This document shows, one piece after another, positions 18,903 through 28,239 of a DNA stretch of 64,000 bases. Position 1 is the first letter of the stretch, and every line of letters starts with the position of its first letter. The DNA is taken from NCBI GenBank assembly GCA_965116115.1, contig OZ220486.1, positions 3,782,001 to 3,846,000 of the forward strand. The letters run 5' to 3'. The position numbers and the translations under genes are program-made. Below the pieces are notes generated by a model. The model did not search any database and was not told where the DNA came from. It saw only the letters and a program-made list of their open reading frames with translations. Source of the DNA: JAPOXR01 sp965116115 (GTDB taxonomy: Bacteria; Pseudomonadota; Alphaproteobacteria; Rhodobacterales; Rhodobacteraceae).

Positions 18903-21758
18903 TCACGGCTCAGTCAGCTTGAACTCGATCCGCCTGTTTTTCGACCTCCCCTCAGGCGTCGAATTCGTCGCCAAGGGCCGGGTTTCCCCGAATCCCGCCG
19001 CTGCCAGCCGTTCCTCCTCGAAACCATATTCCTCAATCAGGAGCCGCACAACGGACAAAGAACGGGCCAGACTGAGTTCCCAGTTGTCGGCGAACTCTCT
19101 GCCGGGGGAAATCCGGACGTCGTCAGTGTGGCCGGCGACCCTGAGAACCCAGTCCACCTCGTCGGGAAAAACGCCGGCCACATCCGAAATAAGCCGGGCG
19201 ATGTCCGCGATTTCCCGTTTCCCTTCTTCCGACAAATCCGCTTCGCCCGAATCGAAAAGAACCTCCGATGCGAAAACAAACCGGTCCCCGGCGACCGTGA
19301 CTCCCGGCCGCCCTTCCAGGACCTGCCGCAGACGTCCGAAGAATTCCGACCTGTACCGCTCCAGATCGCGTTTTTCCCGCTCAAGCCGCACGCGTTCCGC
19401 CTCTTCGAGCGCGCGCCGCCGTTCAGCTTCGGCCGCCTTCTGCGCGAGAGCCTCATTGAGCTGGGATCCCAGCGATGTGATTCTAGCCTGTGACTCGTCC
19501 TCCCTCGTCCGGGAATCATCCAGCGTCGCCTGAAGGGTCGCCAGATCTCTGCGCAGTTCAGCCACCTGGAGGTTCAGCAACGCGACATCCCGGCGCGCCC
19601 GATCGGTTTCCGCCTTTGATTCGCTGCGGGCGCTTTCCAGCTTTTTCACCTCGGCCGTCTGACGCAGATACCTGTCCTCCGCGGCCTGCCGCCGCTCGTC
19701 CGCCTCGACCAGCCGGAATTCGAGATCAGACAGCCTGCCGCGGGATTCCGCCAGGGAATCCCGCGCCTGCGCCGCCAGCAGGCGGTTCTCCTCAAGCTCG
19801 GCCCGCAGCTCTTCATTTTCGGCCCGCATCTCGGAGATGTCCCGTCCAAACCGCCCGGCGAGCCGCGCCTTGAGCGCCGCGATCTCGCTGTCCTGCGAAT
19901 CGACCTGCGCCGCTGACAGTTTCTCCGCTTCCTCCGCGGCTGCCAGCAGTTCCAGAGTCCGTCTCGCCTCTTCCCGCTCAGCATCCAGATCAATGGTCAG
20001 AGCGAGCAGTTCGCCGCTCACCCGCTCCAGTTCCAGCAGAGCCCCTTGATGGTCTCTGTTTTTCTCATTGAGCCGGACTTGGAGCGCCACCATCCTGGCG
20101 GTCATTTCCGAAACTTCGCTCCGGCTTTCAATGATGCTGAGACGGCGGCGCTCAGACTCTTCAACCGCGGCGCCGAGCGCGATCTCGAGCTGCTCGACAT
20201 CTTCCAGCGCCTGCAGGCGGAGCTCCTCCGCGGTCGTCACCCTCGCCGCCTCGGACCGCAGTTTTTCCGATTGTTCCCGCAGTTGGGTGACAAGCCGGCC
20301 GATCTCCTCCTGGAGAGATTCGAGGCTGCGGTCCTGATCCTCGGATGTCTCCCGCAGCGCCGCCGCCTCCGCCGTGAGATCGGCGACGCGGCTCTCGGCT
20401 TCTCTGAGGCGCGTCTCAAGTTCCGACTTACGCGCCCTCAGGGCGTCCAGTTCCAGCGCGTCCTCCCGCCGCGCCGTTTCCAGTTCCGAAACCTGCGTCT
20501 CGGCGCGCGTCTGAAGCCGGCTCGCGGCGTTCAGTTCGCTTTCCGTGTCCGCCAATTCGCCGCGGAGGCTGCCGACCAAGGCGCTGAGATCCGCGATCCG
20601 GCCCTCCAGTTCCCGCAGTGACCGGCGCAGTTCCAGTTCCGTCCGCCGCAGCGCCGCCATGGTGTCGGCGAGCGAAATGTTCTTACCCTGAAGTTCGGCG
20701 TTGAGGTCTTCCGCTTCACTTAGCCGGATTTCGAGAAGCGCCTTGGCTTCCCGGATCGTCCTCACCAGATCGGCGAGCGACCGGATTTCCGCATCCCGGC
20801 GTTCGCTTTCCGCATCCGCGGCGGCGATTTGCGCGGCCAGGCTGTCCCTGGCCGCCGCCAGCTCGGCATTCAGTTCCTGAAGCTGTTCCTTGAATAACGC
20901 CACGCGGAGTTCGTATTCCGCCAGCTGCGCCAGTCTGTCCCCGATTTCGGAGCGCGCCTCCGCCAGATCCGCCTGAAGGCGGGACTCGGCCGCCTCCTGC
21001 CGCGATATGCTCGCGTCGGCCGCCGCCAGGCGACGCTCCAGTTCCCGCCTGATCGCGGCCGCGATTTCCAGTTCGGCGCGCAGAGCTTCAGCCGCGGCGC
21101 CCGCGTCTGAAAGCTGAGATTCAAGTTCGCCGATCCGCGCCGACTGCCGGTCCCGGACATCGCCTGCCAGAGCGAGTTCCGCCTCCAGACCGGACTGCGC
21201 GGCCTGAAACCCGGCGATTCTCAGATCCGCATCCTCGGCTTGCCGTTCCAGATACTCTTTGCGGCTCCGGATAGCCGCCAGTTCGGCCAGAAGCGCGGAA
21301 ATCCTGTCCTGCGAGTCGGAGACCCGGCCTTCGAGTTCCGCGATCCGCTCGGATTGCCGGCCGCCTTCCGCGGCCAGATCCTGAATGCGCGTCCGCTGCC
21401 GCGCCGATCTGTCCTCCGCGGCGGCGATCTGCGCGGACCGGTCCGCGGCCTCCTCTTCGAGCCGGGCGATCCGCAGCGCGCCGGCTTCGACATCGCCGAG
21501 CAGCCGGCTGATCTGGGCCGACAGGCGCGCCAGTTCCGCGTCCTTGCCTTCGACGGATACGTTCAGGCCGGCGACCTGCTCCGAGCGCCTGGCCAGCTCA
21601 TCGGACTGCGAGGCGATCGTTCCGCTGAGAATGAACTGGACGATCATGGACATCGACAGGACGAACATGAAAACCAGCAGCAGGCCGGTCATCGCATCTA
21701 CGAATCCCACCCAGATCGATGACGTGACCCGCTGACCTGTCCGCCTCAGGAGGGCCAC
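18903..21758 (-). CDS. OmpA/MotB-like protein with a very long coiled coil
   Basis: This encodes a 951-residue protein. One membrane segment near the N-terminus (FVDAMTGLLLVFMFVLSMSM) carries the aspartate typical of MotB/TolR/ExbD-type proton channels. Residues from about 45 to 780 are a nearly continuous charged coiled coil rich in Arg-Glu-Ala-Leu repeats. The C-terminal domain is OmpA-like and binds peptidoglycan: VLFDSGEADLSEEG, VAGHTDDVRI, and NRRIEFKL at the end. It lies three bases after its MotA-like partner, so the two probably form one proton-driven complex spanning inner membrane and cell wall. Similar pairs are conserved in alphaproteobacteria and the role is not settled. No flagellar genes are nearby. 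Confidence 0.85.
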   Translation of the reverse strand: MALLRRTGQRVTSSIWVGFVDAMTGLLLVFMFVLSMSMIVQFILSGTIASQSDELARRSEQVAGLNVSVEGKDAELARLSAQISRLLGDVEAGALRIARLEEEAADRSAQIAAAEDRSARQRTRIQDLAAEGGRQSERIAELEGRVSDSQDRISALLAELAAIRSRKEYLERQAEDADLRIAGFQAAQSGLEAELALAGDVRDRQSARIGELESQLSDAGAAAEALRAELEIAAAIRRELERRLAAADASISRQEAAESRLQADLAEARSEIGDRLAQLAEYELRVALFKEQLQELNAELAAARDSLAAQIAAADAESERRDAEIRSLADLVRTIREAKALLEIRLSEAEDLNAELQGKNISLADTMAALRRTELELRRSLRELEGRIADLSALVGSLRGELADTESELNAASRLQTRAETQVSELETARREDALELDALRARKSELETRLREAESRVADLTAEAAALRETSEDQDRSLESLQEEIGRLVTQLREQSEKLRSEAARVTTAEELRLQALEDVEQLEIALGAAVEESERRRLSIIESRSEVSEMTARMVALQVRLNEKNRDHQGALLELERVSGELLALTIDLDAEREEARRTLELLAAAEEAEKLSAAQVDSQDSEIAALKARLAGRFGRDISEMRAENEELRAELEENRLLAAQARDSLAESRGRLSDLEFRLVEADERRQAAEDRYLRQTAEVKKLESARSESKAETDRARRDVALLNLQVAELRRDLATLQATLDDSRTREDESQARITSLGSQLNEALAQKAAEAERRRALEEAERVRLEREKRDLERYRSEFFGRLRQVLEGRPGVTVAGDRFVFASEVLFDSGEADLSEEGKREIADIARLISDVAGVFPDEVDWVLRVAGHTDDVRISPGREFADNWELSLARSLSVVRLLIEEYGFEEERLAAAGFGETRPLATNSTPEGRSKNRRIEFKLTEP

Positions 21759-21761
21759 CGC

Positions 21762-23027
21762 TCACTCCCCGGATCCGTGCGGCTCCGACTCCTCGTGGCG
21801 CGCCTGCGGCCGCGCCGGGCGCCGCGGCGCCTGCCCGCGGACCGCGGCGGCGAGCTTGTTGACCTCATCGCGGACATGACGAATCAGATCCTGCCTGGCG
21901 ATCAGGTTGTCTTCGCTGATGCGCAGGAGCTGGACATCGATGTTGCGCAGGAGCATCCGCGATTCCTCATCGGAAAAATCAACCGTCACCTTGGCGAGAA
22001 GTTCCGCGATCTCGTTCTGGCTCGCCGCCAGCTGGCGCAGAAGTTCGTTGACCGGCGGTCCGCTGAGGTGGCGCTGTTCCTGAATATCCGTCTGCCTTTC
22101 GACTTTGTCCGCCAGACCGGACACGGATTCGGCCAGATCGGCGACGCCGCTCATCATCAGTTCGCGCTCTTCTTCCGCCCGCGCCAGCATTTCGTGGAGA
22201 GCTTCGAGATGCTCTATCAAAGCCGCGATCGCGGCTTCGCTCAGCGTCTGGCCGCCGCCCTCGGCATCGATCAGAGACTGACCGAAACCCACCTTGGTGA
22301 TTCCGGATATCCACTCCTCAAGCTCCCGGTAGAACCGGTTCTGGCTGTGTCCGGCCAAGAGGTCGAGCAGTCCGACCACCAAAGATCCGGCAAGCCCCAG
22401 AAGAGAAGACGAGAATGCCGTTCCCATGCCGCCGAGCTGTTGCTCCAGTCCGGCCATCAGCCGGCTGAAAACCTGCACGCCTCCCTCGTCGCCGGCCGGA
22501 GCCAGAGAGCGGATCGTCTCGACGATCGCCGGAACGGTGATCGCCAGCCCGAAAAACGTGCCCAGCAGGCCGAGGAAAATCAGCAGACTGGAAAGATACC
22601 GCGAGATGTCGCGCGCCTCGTCCATGCGCGACGCGACTGTGTCCAGTATAGACCGGGCGGAGACCGTGGATATCTGAGTCAAGGTCTTGCGCGCGCCGAG
22701 CATTCCGGCCAGAGGCGCCAGAAGCCGCGGCGGCTTGCCGGTCAGCAGGCCCCGCTCCCCGTCGCGGCGCGGTCCGCTGAGAAATCTGTCGATCCAGACC
22801 ACTGACGCCGCGATCTGCGCAAGCTGCCAGAAACAGGCGAGGATGCCGATGAAAAAGACTCCGAGTATGACGCCGTTGAGATACCGGTTCGCCAGAAAAA
22901 CCGGTTCGACGAACCCGTACGCCGCATAGGAGCCCGCGGCCACGAGCCCGACCACCAGCGTCATCATCATAGCCTGCCGCAACGGCATGGCGAACTGGGG
23001 CCGCCGCCCGCGTTCCCCCGATTTCAT
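21762..23027 (-). CDS. MotA/TolQ/ExbB-like proton channel subunit
   Basis: This is a 421-residue inner-membrane protein. Two N-terminal membrane segments (TLVVGLVAAGSYAAYGFV and GVILGVFFIGILACFW) are followed by a cytoplasmic loop and then two more: LIFLGLLGTFFGLAITVPAI and the segment beginning GTAFSSSLLGLAGSLVVGLL. These match the TolQ/ExbB/MotA channel pattern, including the conserved Gly-Thr-Phe-Phe-Gly part. The C-terminal 170 residues are helical and charged. It is the first gene of a two-gene unit with the OmpA-like protein. Zorya defence also uses such a pair, but no zorC, zorD or zorE neighbour is present, so I do not call it Zorya. Confidence 0.82.
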   Translation of the reverse strand: MKSGERGRRPQFAMPLRQAMMMTLVVGLVAAGSYAAYGFVEPVFLANRYLNGVILGVFFIGILACFWQLAQIAASVVWIDRFLSGPRRDGERGLLTGKPPRLLAPLAGMLGARKTLTQISTVSARSILDTVASRMDEARDISRYLSSLLIFLGLLGTFFGLAITVPAIVETIRSLAPAGDEGGVQVFSRLMAGLEQQLGGMGTAFSSSLLGLAGSLVVGLLDLLAGHSQNRFYRELEEWISGITKVGFGQSLIDAEGGGQTLSEAAIAALIEHLEALHEMLARAEEERELMMSGVADLAESVSGLADKVERQTDIQEQRHLSGPPVNELLRQLAASQNEIAELLAKVTVDFSDEESRMLLRNIDVQLLRISEDNLIARQDLIRHVRDEVNKLAAAVRGQAPRRPARPQARHEESEPHGSGE

Positions 23028-23182
23028 GGACGCCGCTCCACTCGCCTCTTTCCCGGGCCGTTGTACGGGAAGACTTTCCCTTGAACAACCGCATCTTACA
23101 ATCAGGGACGGTCGGCACTATACTCAGAAGTCAGGGGAACATCGCGGCGATTCGGCGATGCCGCTTCACTGAAAGGCAGAAT

Positions 23183-24157
23183 ATGGACTTCTGGACCGCA
23201 ACGCTGAACGCCGGCGCGTCGACCGCGCTGGTCGTCATCCTTGCTTTTTTCGCGCTGATCCTGATCTTCATGATGGTCCGGACCGTTCCCCAGGGCGAAA
23301 ACTGGACCGTTGAGAGATTCGGGAGATTCAACCGGACCCAGAAGCCGGGGCTGCGGATCATCATCCCGCTGATCGAGCGGGTCGGCGCCCGGATCAACAT
23401 GATGGAAACCGTGCTGAACGTCGGCTCCCAGGAAGTGATCACGCGCGACAACGCGATGATTTCCGCCGACGCCATCGCGTTCTACCAGGTCATCGAGGCT
23501 GAGCGCGCCGCCTACGAAGTCCGCGATCTGATGCAGGCCCTCGAAAACCTGACGCAGACCAATATCAGGTCTGTCATCGGCGCCATGGATCTGGACGAAT
23601 CCCTGTCCAACCGCGACACGATCAACGCGAAGCTTCTCAACGTGATCGACGGGGCGGTGAAACCGTGGGGCGTCAAGGTCACGCGGGTGGAAATCAAGGA
23701 TCTCATGCCGCCGCCCGACATTTCGGACGCGATGGCGAGGCAGATGAAGGCCGAGCGCGACAAACGCGCGGAAATCCTGCAGGCCGAAGGCGAGAAACAG
23801 TCCGCCATTCTCCGCGCCGAGGGCGAAAGGGAAGCGCAGATCAGGGAAGCCGAAGGCCGCCGGGAGGCCGCGTTTCTTGACGCCGAGGCCCGGGAGCGCG
23901 CCGCCCAAGCGGAAGCGCGGGCCACGGAAATGGTTTCGGCGGCGATCGCCAAGGGCGACATCCAGGCGGTCAATTACTTCGTGGCCCAGAAATACACCGA
24001 GGCTCTGGGCCAGGTGGCTTCCGCGCCGAATGCCAAAACGATCATGATGCCGCTGGAAGCGGGCAGTCTGCTCGGCTCCGTCGCCGGGATCGCCGAGCTG
24101 GCCGGCGAAGCGGTCCGCGAGCGGCAGGCGGCCCCGCGGGACGCCGCTGACTTCTGA
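23183..24157 (+). CDS. qmcA: SPFH/band 7 membrane protein (QmcA-like)
   Basis: This is a 324-residue SPFH protein anchored by one N-terminal membrane segment (ALVVILAFFALILIFMMV). The band 7 domain follows, with VPQGENWTVERFGRFNRT and LRIIIPLIERVGARINMMET near its start and LTQTNIRSVIGAMDLDESLS in the middle. A long charged helical stretch (AEGEKQSAILRAEGEREAQI) forms the oligomer cage wall. Such proteins organise membrane microdomains and often work with an NfeD partner, which is the next gene 17 bases downstream. I choose the ATG at 23183, preceded by GAAAGG; an upstream in-frame TTG would add 34 unlike residues. Confidence 0.92.
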   Translation: MDFWTATLNAGASTALVVILAFFALILIFMMVRTVPQGENWTVERFGRFNRTQKPGLRIIIPLIERVGARINMMETVLNVGSQEVITRDNAMISADAIAFYQVIEAERAAYEVRDLMQALENLTQTNIRSVIGAMDLDESLSNRDTINAKLLNVIDGAVKPWGVKVTRVEIKDLMPPPDISDAMARQMKAERDKRAEILQAEGEKQSAILRAEGEREAQIREAEGRREAAFLDAEARERAAQAEARATEMVSAAIAKGDIQAVNYFVAQKYTEALGQVASAPNAKTIMMPLEAGSLLGSVAGIAELAGEAVRERQAAPRDAADF

Positions 24158-24174
24158 GTGGAGGAATACCCGCG

Positions 24175-24636
24175 ATGCTGTCCTTTTTAGACGGAATTTC
24201 GCCCTTTCACTGGCTCTCTCTGGCTCTGGCTCTGGGCGGCGCGGTCATGCTGACATCGGCTGACGTGCTGTTGTGGCCGGCGGCCGCGTCTCTGGTCATC
24301 GGCCTGCTCCTGTTCGCGGTTCCGGAAATGCCGGGGGAGGCTCAGATCATTCTGTTCGCCGGACTCTCGGTCTGCGCCGTCGTCGGCGCCCGCGTCTGGC
24401 TGCCCCGGCTCGGAGACGGGGGAAAAGCCGGCGCATCGCTCAACGATCCGCTGACGCGCCTTGCCGGGCGGACCGGCACCGTCACCGAAGCCGAAGGCCG
24501 CCGCGGCCGGATCGTGATCGACGGCGTCAGATGGTCGGCGCGCTGGGCAGGCGGCGAAGCGTCGCTGGATTCGGAAGTGGAAGTGGTCGGCCACGAAGGG
24601 GCCACGCTCATCGTTCAGGAATGTTCCCGGAACTGA
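24175..24636 (+). CDS. NfeD family protein
   Basis: This is a 153-residue partner of the SPFH protein. Hydrophobic segments fill the first 75 residues (FHWLSLALALGGAVMLTSAD and ILFAGLSVCAVVGARVWL). A small C-terminal OB-fold domain follows, with LTRLAGRTGTVTEAEGRRGR and DGVRWSARWAGGEASLD, the core NfeD pattern. NfeD and SPFH proteins form a membrane complex. The ATG lies after GGAGGA. The last 29 bases overlap the end of the convergent chaC gene. Confidence 0.88.
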   Translation: MLSFLDGISPFHWLSLALALGGAVMLTSADVLLWPAAASLVIGLLLFAVPEMPGEAQIILFAGLSVCAVVGARVWLPRLGDGGKAGASLNDPLTRLAGRTGTVTEAEGRRGRIVIDGVRWSARWAGGEASLDSEVEVVGHEGATLIVQECSRN

Positions 24637-25156
24637 TCCGCCGCACGCGGCGAAGCAGAGAATCCAGAGCGGGATCGCCGATTCCCAGTTCATTCAATTT
24701 CGCCGCGGTTTTTTCCAGATAGTCGCGGTTGCTGCCTCTGCCGCCGCCGGCGGCGGCAATGGTCCGGGCCTGCTGTTCCGGGCCGATCCGGCAGTATTGA
24801 TGATGACCCCGGTTGACCACGTAGGCCAGCGCGGAAACCGCGCCGCCGGCCGTGTCAAGCCGCACGGCTGTTTCCTCATAAGCGTAAGAGATCAGTTCCC
24901 GGCGGCGCAGTTCCGACAGCACGGCGCCGGCTTCGTTGTCAGCGGCTTTCAGAGCCATGCCCCGGCATGCGCTGGACTCCGACGGTTCCAGAGCCAGAAC
25001 CAGCCCCGGTCTTGAAGGGGTTCCGCGATGATGGTGCGACCACATGCAGAAGCTCCGCCGGTATCCGCGGAGAACCGCATGGCGCACCTCTTCCGGTTCG
25101 AATCCGGGGTCCCACAGCAGCGACCCGTAGCCGAAAATCCACAATTCCCGCGACAT
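24608..25156 (-). CDS. chaC: ChaC-type gamma-glutamylcyclotransferase
   Basis: This is a 182-residue enzyme of the ChaC family, which cleaves glutathione to 5-oxoproline and Cys-Gly. The substrate loop FGYGSLLWDPGFE is at residues 8-20. It is followed by the MWSHHHRGTPSRPGLVLAL stretch typical of ChaC. The catalytic glutamate is probably in the YEETAVRL segment. The C-terminus RTIAAAGGGRGSNRDYLEKT contains the family motif for the last helix. It converges on nfeD with a 29-base overlap. Regulation is not visible. Confidence 0.9.
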   Translation of the reverse strand: MSRELWIFGYGSLLWDPGFEPEEVRHAVLRGYRRSFCMWSHHHRGTPSRPGLVLALEPSESSACRGMALKAADNEAGAVLSELRRRELISYAYEETAVRLDTAGGAVSALAYVVNRGHHQYCRIGPEQQARTIAAAGGGRGSNRDYLEKTAAKLNELGIGDPALDSLLRRVRRISSGNIPER

Positions 25157-25220
25157 CGTCCGTTACCTTGAGAGCCGGCGCGTGTATACAGGTCGGAGGA
25201 GAAGTTGAAAGGACACTTTA

Positions 25221-26228
25221 TTGGCGCTGCGGATACTCATTGCGGCCGCCGCCGCATCCGTTCTGGCATGGTCGGGTTTCTGGTTTTTCTTCAGCGGCGT
25301 TCACCGGTCCGCAGTTGAAAATCTGGCCAGCGGTCTGCGTTCGCAGGGCAAGTTCGCCGATTACGCGGATATCCGGGTTCAGGGATTCCCGAACCGGTTC
25401 GACACGACCGTCCGGCAGCCGGCCTACTTCGACCCTGATTCCGGCTTTTCCTGGAACGCGGAGTTCTTCCAGATCCTGTCGCTTAGCTATCAGCCCCATC
25501 GCATGATCCTCGCATGGCCGCGGCGGCAGACGATCGCCGTCGCCGGCGAACAGATCGAGATCCAGTCCGACAAGATGCGCGCGAGTCTTTCGCTTCAAGG
25601 CATCAGCAAACCGGATCTCAGCGCGTTCATCGCCGAATCCGGCCCGCTCCGCCTTGCCGGATCATCGGGCTGGCAAAGCCGGTTCAGCGAAGCGCTGCTG
25701 GCTGTCCGCCGAATCGGGGACGCCGGCGACAAGATCGAGTTCGGGGCGCGGGCGGCGCATCTCCCCGATGTTTTCGAGGGAGCGGAACCCGGCGGCTGGC
25801 TCGACTCCCTTCTGAGCGGGTTTTCTTCACTTGAGATCGCGTTGATTCTGGACTTTGACGGCCCGTATTCCCGGGAGCTGTGCGCCGCCGGCCGGACGCA
25901 TCTCGAGAATATCCGGATTTCCGAAAGCAGTCTGCGCTGGAAAGACGGACGGCTGGCCGTCAGCGGCCAGCTGGCGGTATCCGGCGGCCGGGTTTCCGGC
26001 ACGGTGACGATCGATCCCGGGAGGCCGGGTTTCGCGGCGCTGGCCTCGAAGTTCCCGGAAGAGAGCGGCATGTTTCCGTTTTCCCGGAGAAACATGAAAG
26101 CCGCGGCGCTGCTCCTCGACACTTTCAGCCGCGGGCCGATCGAGACGCGGTTACGGGACGGGAAGCTCTTCTACCGGGACATGCCGCTGCTCGCCGTCCC
26201 GGAGATCCGCATCTGCCCGGCGGCGTAG
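25221..26228 (+). CDS. DUF2125 protein, probably periplasmic
   Basis: This is a 335-residue protein of the DUF2125 family, which is almost confined to alphaproteobacteria and has no assigned role. An N-terminal hydrophobic segment (LRILIAAAAASVLAWSGFWF) acts as signal or anchor, and the rest is soluble and rich in beta strands. Family-like parts are DIRVQGFPNRFDTTVRQPAY and GFSWNAEFFQILSLSYQPH. The start is a TTG with AAAGGA upstream. It converges on the TyrA gene, separated by five bases. In related genomes this gene often keeps the same neighbours. Confidence 0.8.
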   Translation: MALRILIAAAAASVLAWSGFWFFFSGVHRSAVENLASGLRSQGKFADYADIRVQGFPNRFDTTVRQPAYFDPDSGFSWNAEFFQILSLSYQPHRMILAWPRRQTIAVAGEQIEIQSDKMRASLSLQGISKPDLSAFIAESGPLRLAGSSGWQSRFSEALLAVRRIGDAGDKIEFGARAAHLPDVFEGAEPGGWLDSLLSGFSSLEIALILDFDGPYSRELCAAGRTHLENIRISESSLRWKDGRLAVSGQLAVSGGRVSGTVTIDPGRPGFAALASKFPEESGMFPFSRRNMKAAALLLDTFSRGPIETRLRDGKLFYRDMPLLAVPEIRICPAA

Positions 26229-26233
26229 CCGGC

Positions 26234-27151
26234 TCACCGCTCAGTTTTCGCATGCCTGCCGAAATCCGTCTCGCTGGTGTCCTGCCCCGCCTCGACGATC
26301 CCTTTGCGGATGGCCCGGGTGCGCTGGAAATATTCCTGCAGCATCTCGCCGTCCCCCGAGCGGATCGCCCGCTGCAGAGCGAACAGCTCTTCGGTGAACC
26401 GCCCGAGAATCTCAATCGTCGCGTCTTTGTTGGTCAGGAAGACATCGCGCCACATGACCGGATCGGACGCGGCGATTCTGGTGAAGTCGCGGAATCCCGC
26501 GGCGGAATATTTTATCACCTCCGAGTTGGTCACGCGCCGCAGATGGTCGGCGACGCCGACCATCGTGTAGGCGATCAGATGCGGCGCGTGCGAGGTCACC
26601 GCCAACACCGAGTCGTGGCGGTCGGGATCCATGATCTCGACATTCGCGCCCAGATTCTTCCAGAAGCGGGCCAGCCGGTCGAGAGCCGCATGATCAGCGT
26701 CTTCCGGCGGCGTCAGGATGCACCACCGGTTGTCGAACAGTTCCGCGAATCCGGCCCGCGGGCCGGACCGCTCGGTGCCGGCCAGAGGATGGGCGGGAAG
26801 AAAATGCGCGCCTTCGGGAACCAGCGGAGCGACGCGGCGGATGACATGCCCCTTGACCGAGCCGACATCGCTCAGGGTCGCGCCCGGTTTCAGGAACGGC
26901 GAAATCCGCCGGGCGATGTCTTCGAAGGACCGCACCGGCGTGCACAGCGCCACCAGATCGGCCCCGTCCGCGGCTTCTTCGGGACTGTCGCACATCCTGT
27001 CCGCCAGACCGAGCTCCTCAGCCGCCGCCCTGGTTTCCGGACTGCGCGTCCAGCCTACGATGCGGCCCGCGGCCTGCCGCTCCCGCGCGGCAAGGGCCAT
27101 GGAGGATGCGACAAGCCCCATCCCGATCAGTGCGACGCGCTGATAAATCAT
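26234..27151 (-). CDS. tyrC: Prephenate/arogenate dehydrogenase
   Basis: This is a 305-residue NAD(P)-dependent enzyme of tyrosine synthesis. It oxidatively decarboxylates prephenate or arogenate. The Rossmann loop VALIGMGLVASSMALAAR is at residues 6-23. The catalytic region has DVGSVKGHV, FLPAHPLAGTERSG with its conserved histidine, and VTSHAPHLIAYTMV. The family normally also has an arginine in the dimer interface. Its start overlaps the stop of hisC by four bases (ATGA). The pairing of an aromatic aminotransferase-like hisC with tyrC fits tyrosine synthesis through arogenate. Confidence 0.92.
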   Translation of the reverse strand: MIYQRVALIGMGLVASSMALAARERQAAGRIVGWTRSPETRAAAEELGLADRMCDSPEEAADGADLVALCTPVRSFEDIARRISPFLKPGATLSDVGSVKGHVIRRVAPLVPEGAHFLPAHPLAGTERSGPRAGFAELFDNRWCILTPPEDADHAALDRLARFWKNLGANVEIMDPDRHDSVLAVTSHAPHLIAYTMVGVADHLRRVTNSEVIKYSAAGFRDFTRIAASDPVMWRDVFLTNKDATIEILGRFTEELFALQRAIRSGDGEMLQEYFQRTRAIRKGIVEAGQDTSETDFGRHAKTER

Positions 27152-28239
27152 CCGTTTCCGCGCCGCATGAACGCCGCGATGGAAGCGGCCGCCGAACGGC
27201 AGGCGGATTCGCTGCCGACCGAGATGCGCAGGCAGCCGGGCAGCTGATAGCCGTCCATTCTCCGGACTATGATCCCGTCGCGGCGGAGCCGGCTGTCGCA
27301 GGCATGGGCTTGGGCGGCGTCCGCGAAGCGGGCCAGCAGAAAGTTCGCCGACGATTCATCGGCCCGCACGCCGGACTCGGCCAGCCTTTCTCTCAGCCAG
27401 CTCAGCCACTCCGCGTTGTGCGCCCGGCAGCGGCGCACATGACCACGGTCGCGGACCGCCGCCGCGGCCGCGGCCTGCGAAGGCCCGCTGACATTGAACG
27501 GGGCGCGGATCCGGGCCAAAACGTCCATGATCTCCCGCGGTCCGTAGCCGTAGCCGACGCGCAATGACGCGAGGCCGTGGATTTTCGAAAATGTCCGGGT
27601 GATCACCACGTTGCCGCGCGATTCCGCGAGCCGGGATGCACGGTCCGGCTCCCCCGCGAACTCCGCGTAGGCCCCGTCCACGACCAGCATGACGCCGGAA
27701 GGCAATGAATCCGCCAGCCTCTCAAGTTCGTTCGCGTCAAGCATATTCCCGGTCGGATTGGACGGGTCGGCGATGAAGACCAGCCGGGTGCGGGCGCTGC
27801 ATGCCGAAAGTACGCTGTCGGCGCACACGCGCCTGTCCGGCTCTTCAGCCTCGACCGGCTCCGCGCCCGCCCGCCGCGCGAAAATCGGATACATCAGGAA
27901 ACCGTGCCGGGTATGAACGACTTCCGTTCCCGGCCCGGAAAACGCCTGCGCGATCAAACCCAGAATCTCATCCGATCCGGCCCCGCAGACGATCCGCTCG
28001 GCATCAAATCCGTGAACCTCCTGAATCGCCTGCCGCAGTTCCGCATGATCCGAAGACGGGTACCGGCCGAGATCGTCCATGGCGCCGCGGAGCGCGGCCG
28101 CGGCCGCCGGGCCCGGCCCGAAGGGACTTTCATTCGAACTGAGCTTGATGACCTTCCCGCGGCCCTTGATCCCCGATCCGCCCGCTTCGTACGGCGTGAT
28201 GTCTGCCAGCCCCGGCCGGGCCTTGACGGAAAAAACCAT
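27148..28239 (-). CDS. hisC: Histidinol-phosphate aminotransferase-like PLP enzyme
   Basis: This is a 363-residue fold-type I aminotransferase of the HisC family. It makes histidinol phosphate, and in many alphaproteobacteria also transaminates aromatic keto acids. The substrate-side segment KLSSNESPFGPGPAA is near residue 30, GAGSDEILGLIAQAF follows, and the PLP lysine lies in TFSKIHGLASLRVGYG. The conserved arginine is in LPGCLRISVG near the C-terminus. The ATG at 28239 has GGGAG eight bases upstream and is preferred over a GTG three codons earlier. It is translationally coupled to tyrC, which favours a role in tyrosine or phenylalanine synthesis as well as histidine. Confidence 0.9.
   Translation of the reverse strand: MVFSVKARPGLADITPYEAGGSGIKGRGKVIKLSSNESPFGPGPAAAAALRGAMDDLGRYPSSDHAELRQAIQEVHGFDAERIVCGAGSDEILGLIAQAFSGPGTEVVHTRHGFLMYPIFARRAGAEPVEAEEPDRRVCADSVLSACSARTRLVFIADPSNPTGNMLDANELERLADSLPSGVMLVVDGAYAEFAGEPDRASRLAESRGNVVITRTFSKIHGLASLRVGYGYGPREIMDVLARIRAPFNVSGPSQAAAAAAVRDRGHVRRCRAHNAEWLSWLRERLAESGVRADESSANFLLARFADAAQAHACDSRLRRDGIIVRRMDGYQLPGCLRISVGSESACRSAAASIAAFMRRGNG

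Noticed and set aside
19646..21493. Many long open frames on both strands across the coiled-coil gene
   Set aside because: They are shadows of a GC-rich repetitive coding sequence with few stop codons in other frames.
18903..23027. Zorya-type defence system (zorAB)
   Set aside because: Only the MotA/OmpA pair is present. The long coiled coil is on the OmpA partner, whereas ZorA carries the tail, and no zorC, zorD or zorE gene is nearby.
25092..25108. GGTTCGAATCC resembling a tRNA T-arm
   Set aside because: It lies inside the chaC coding sequence (PGFEPEE) and no other tRNA arms surround it.
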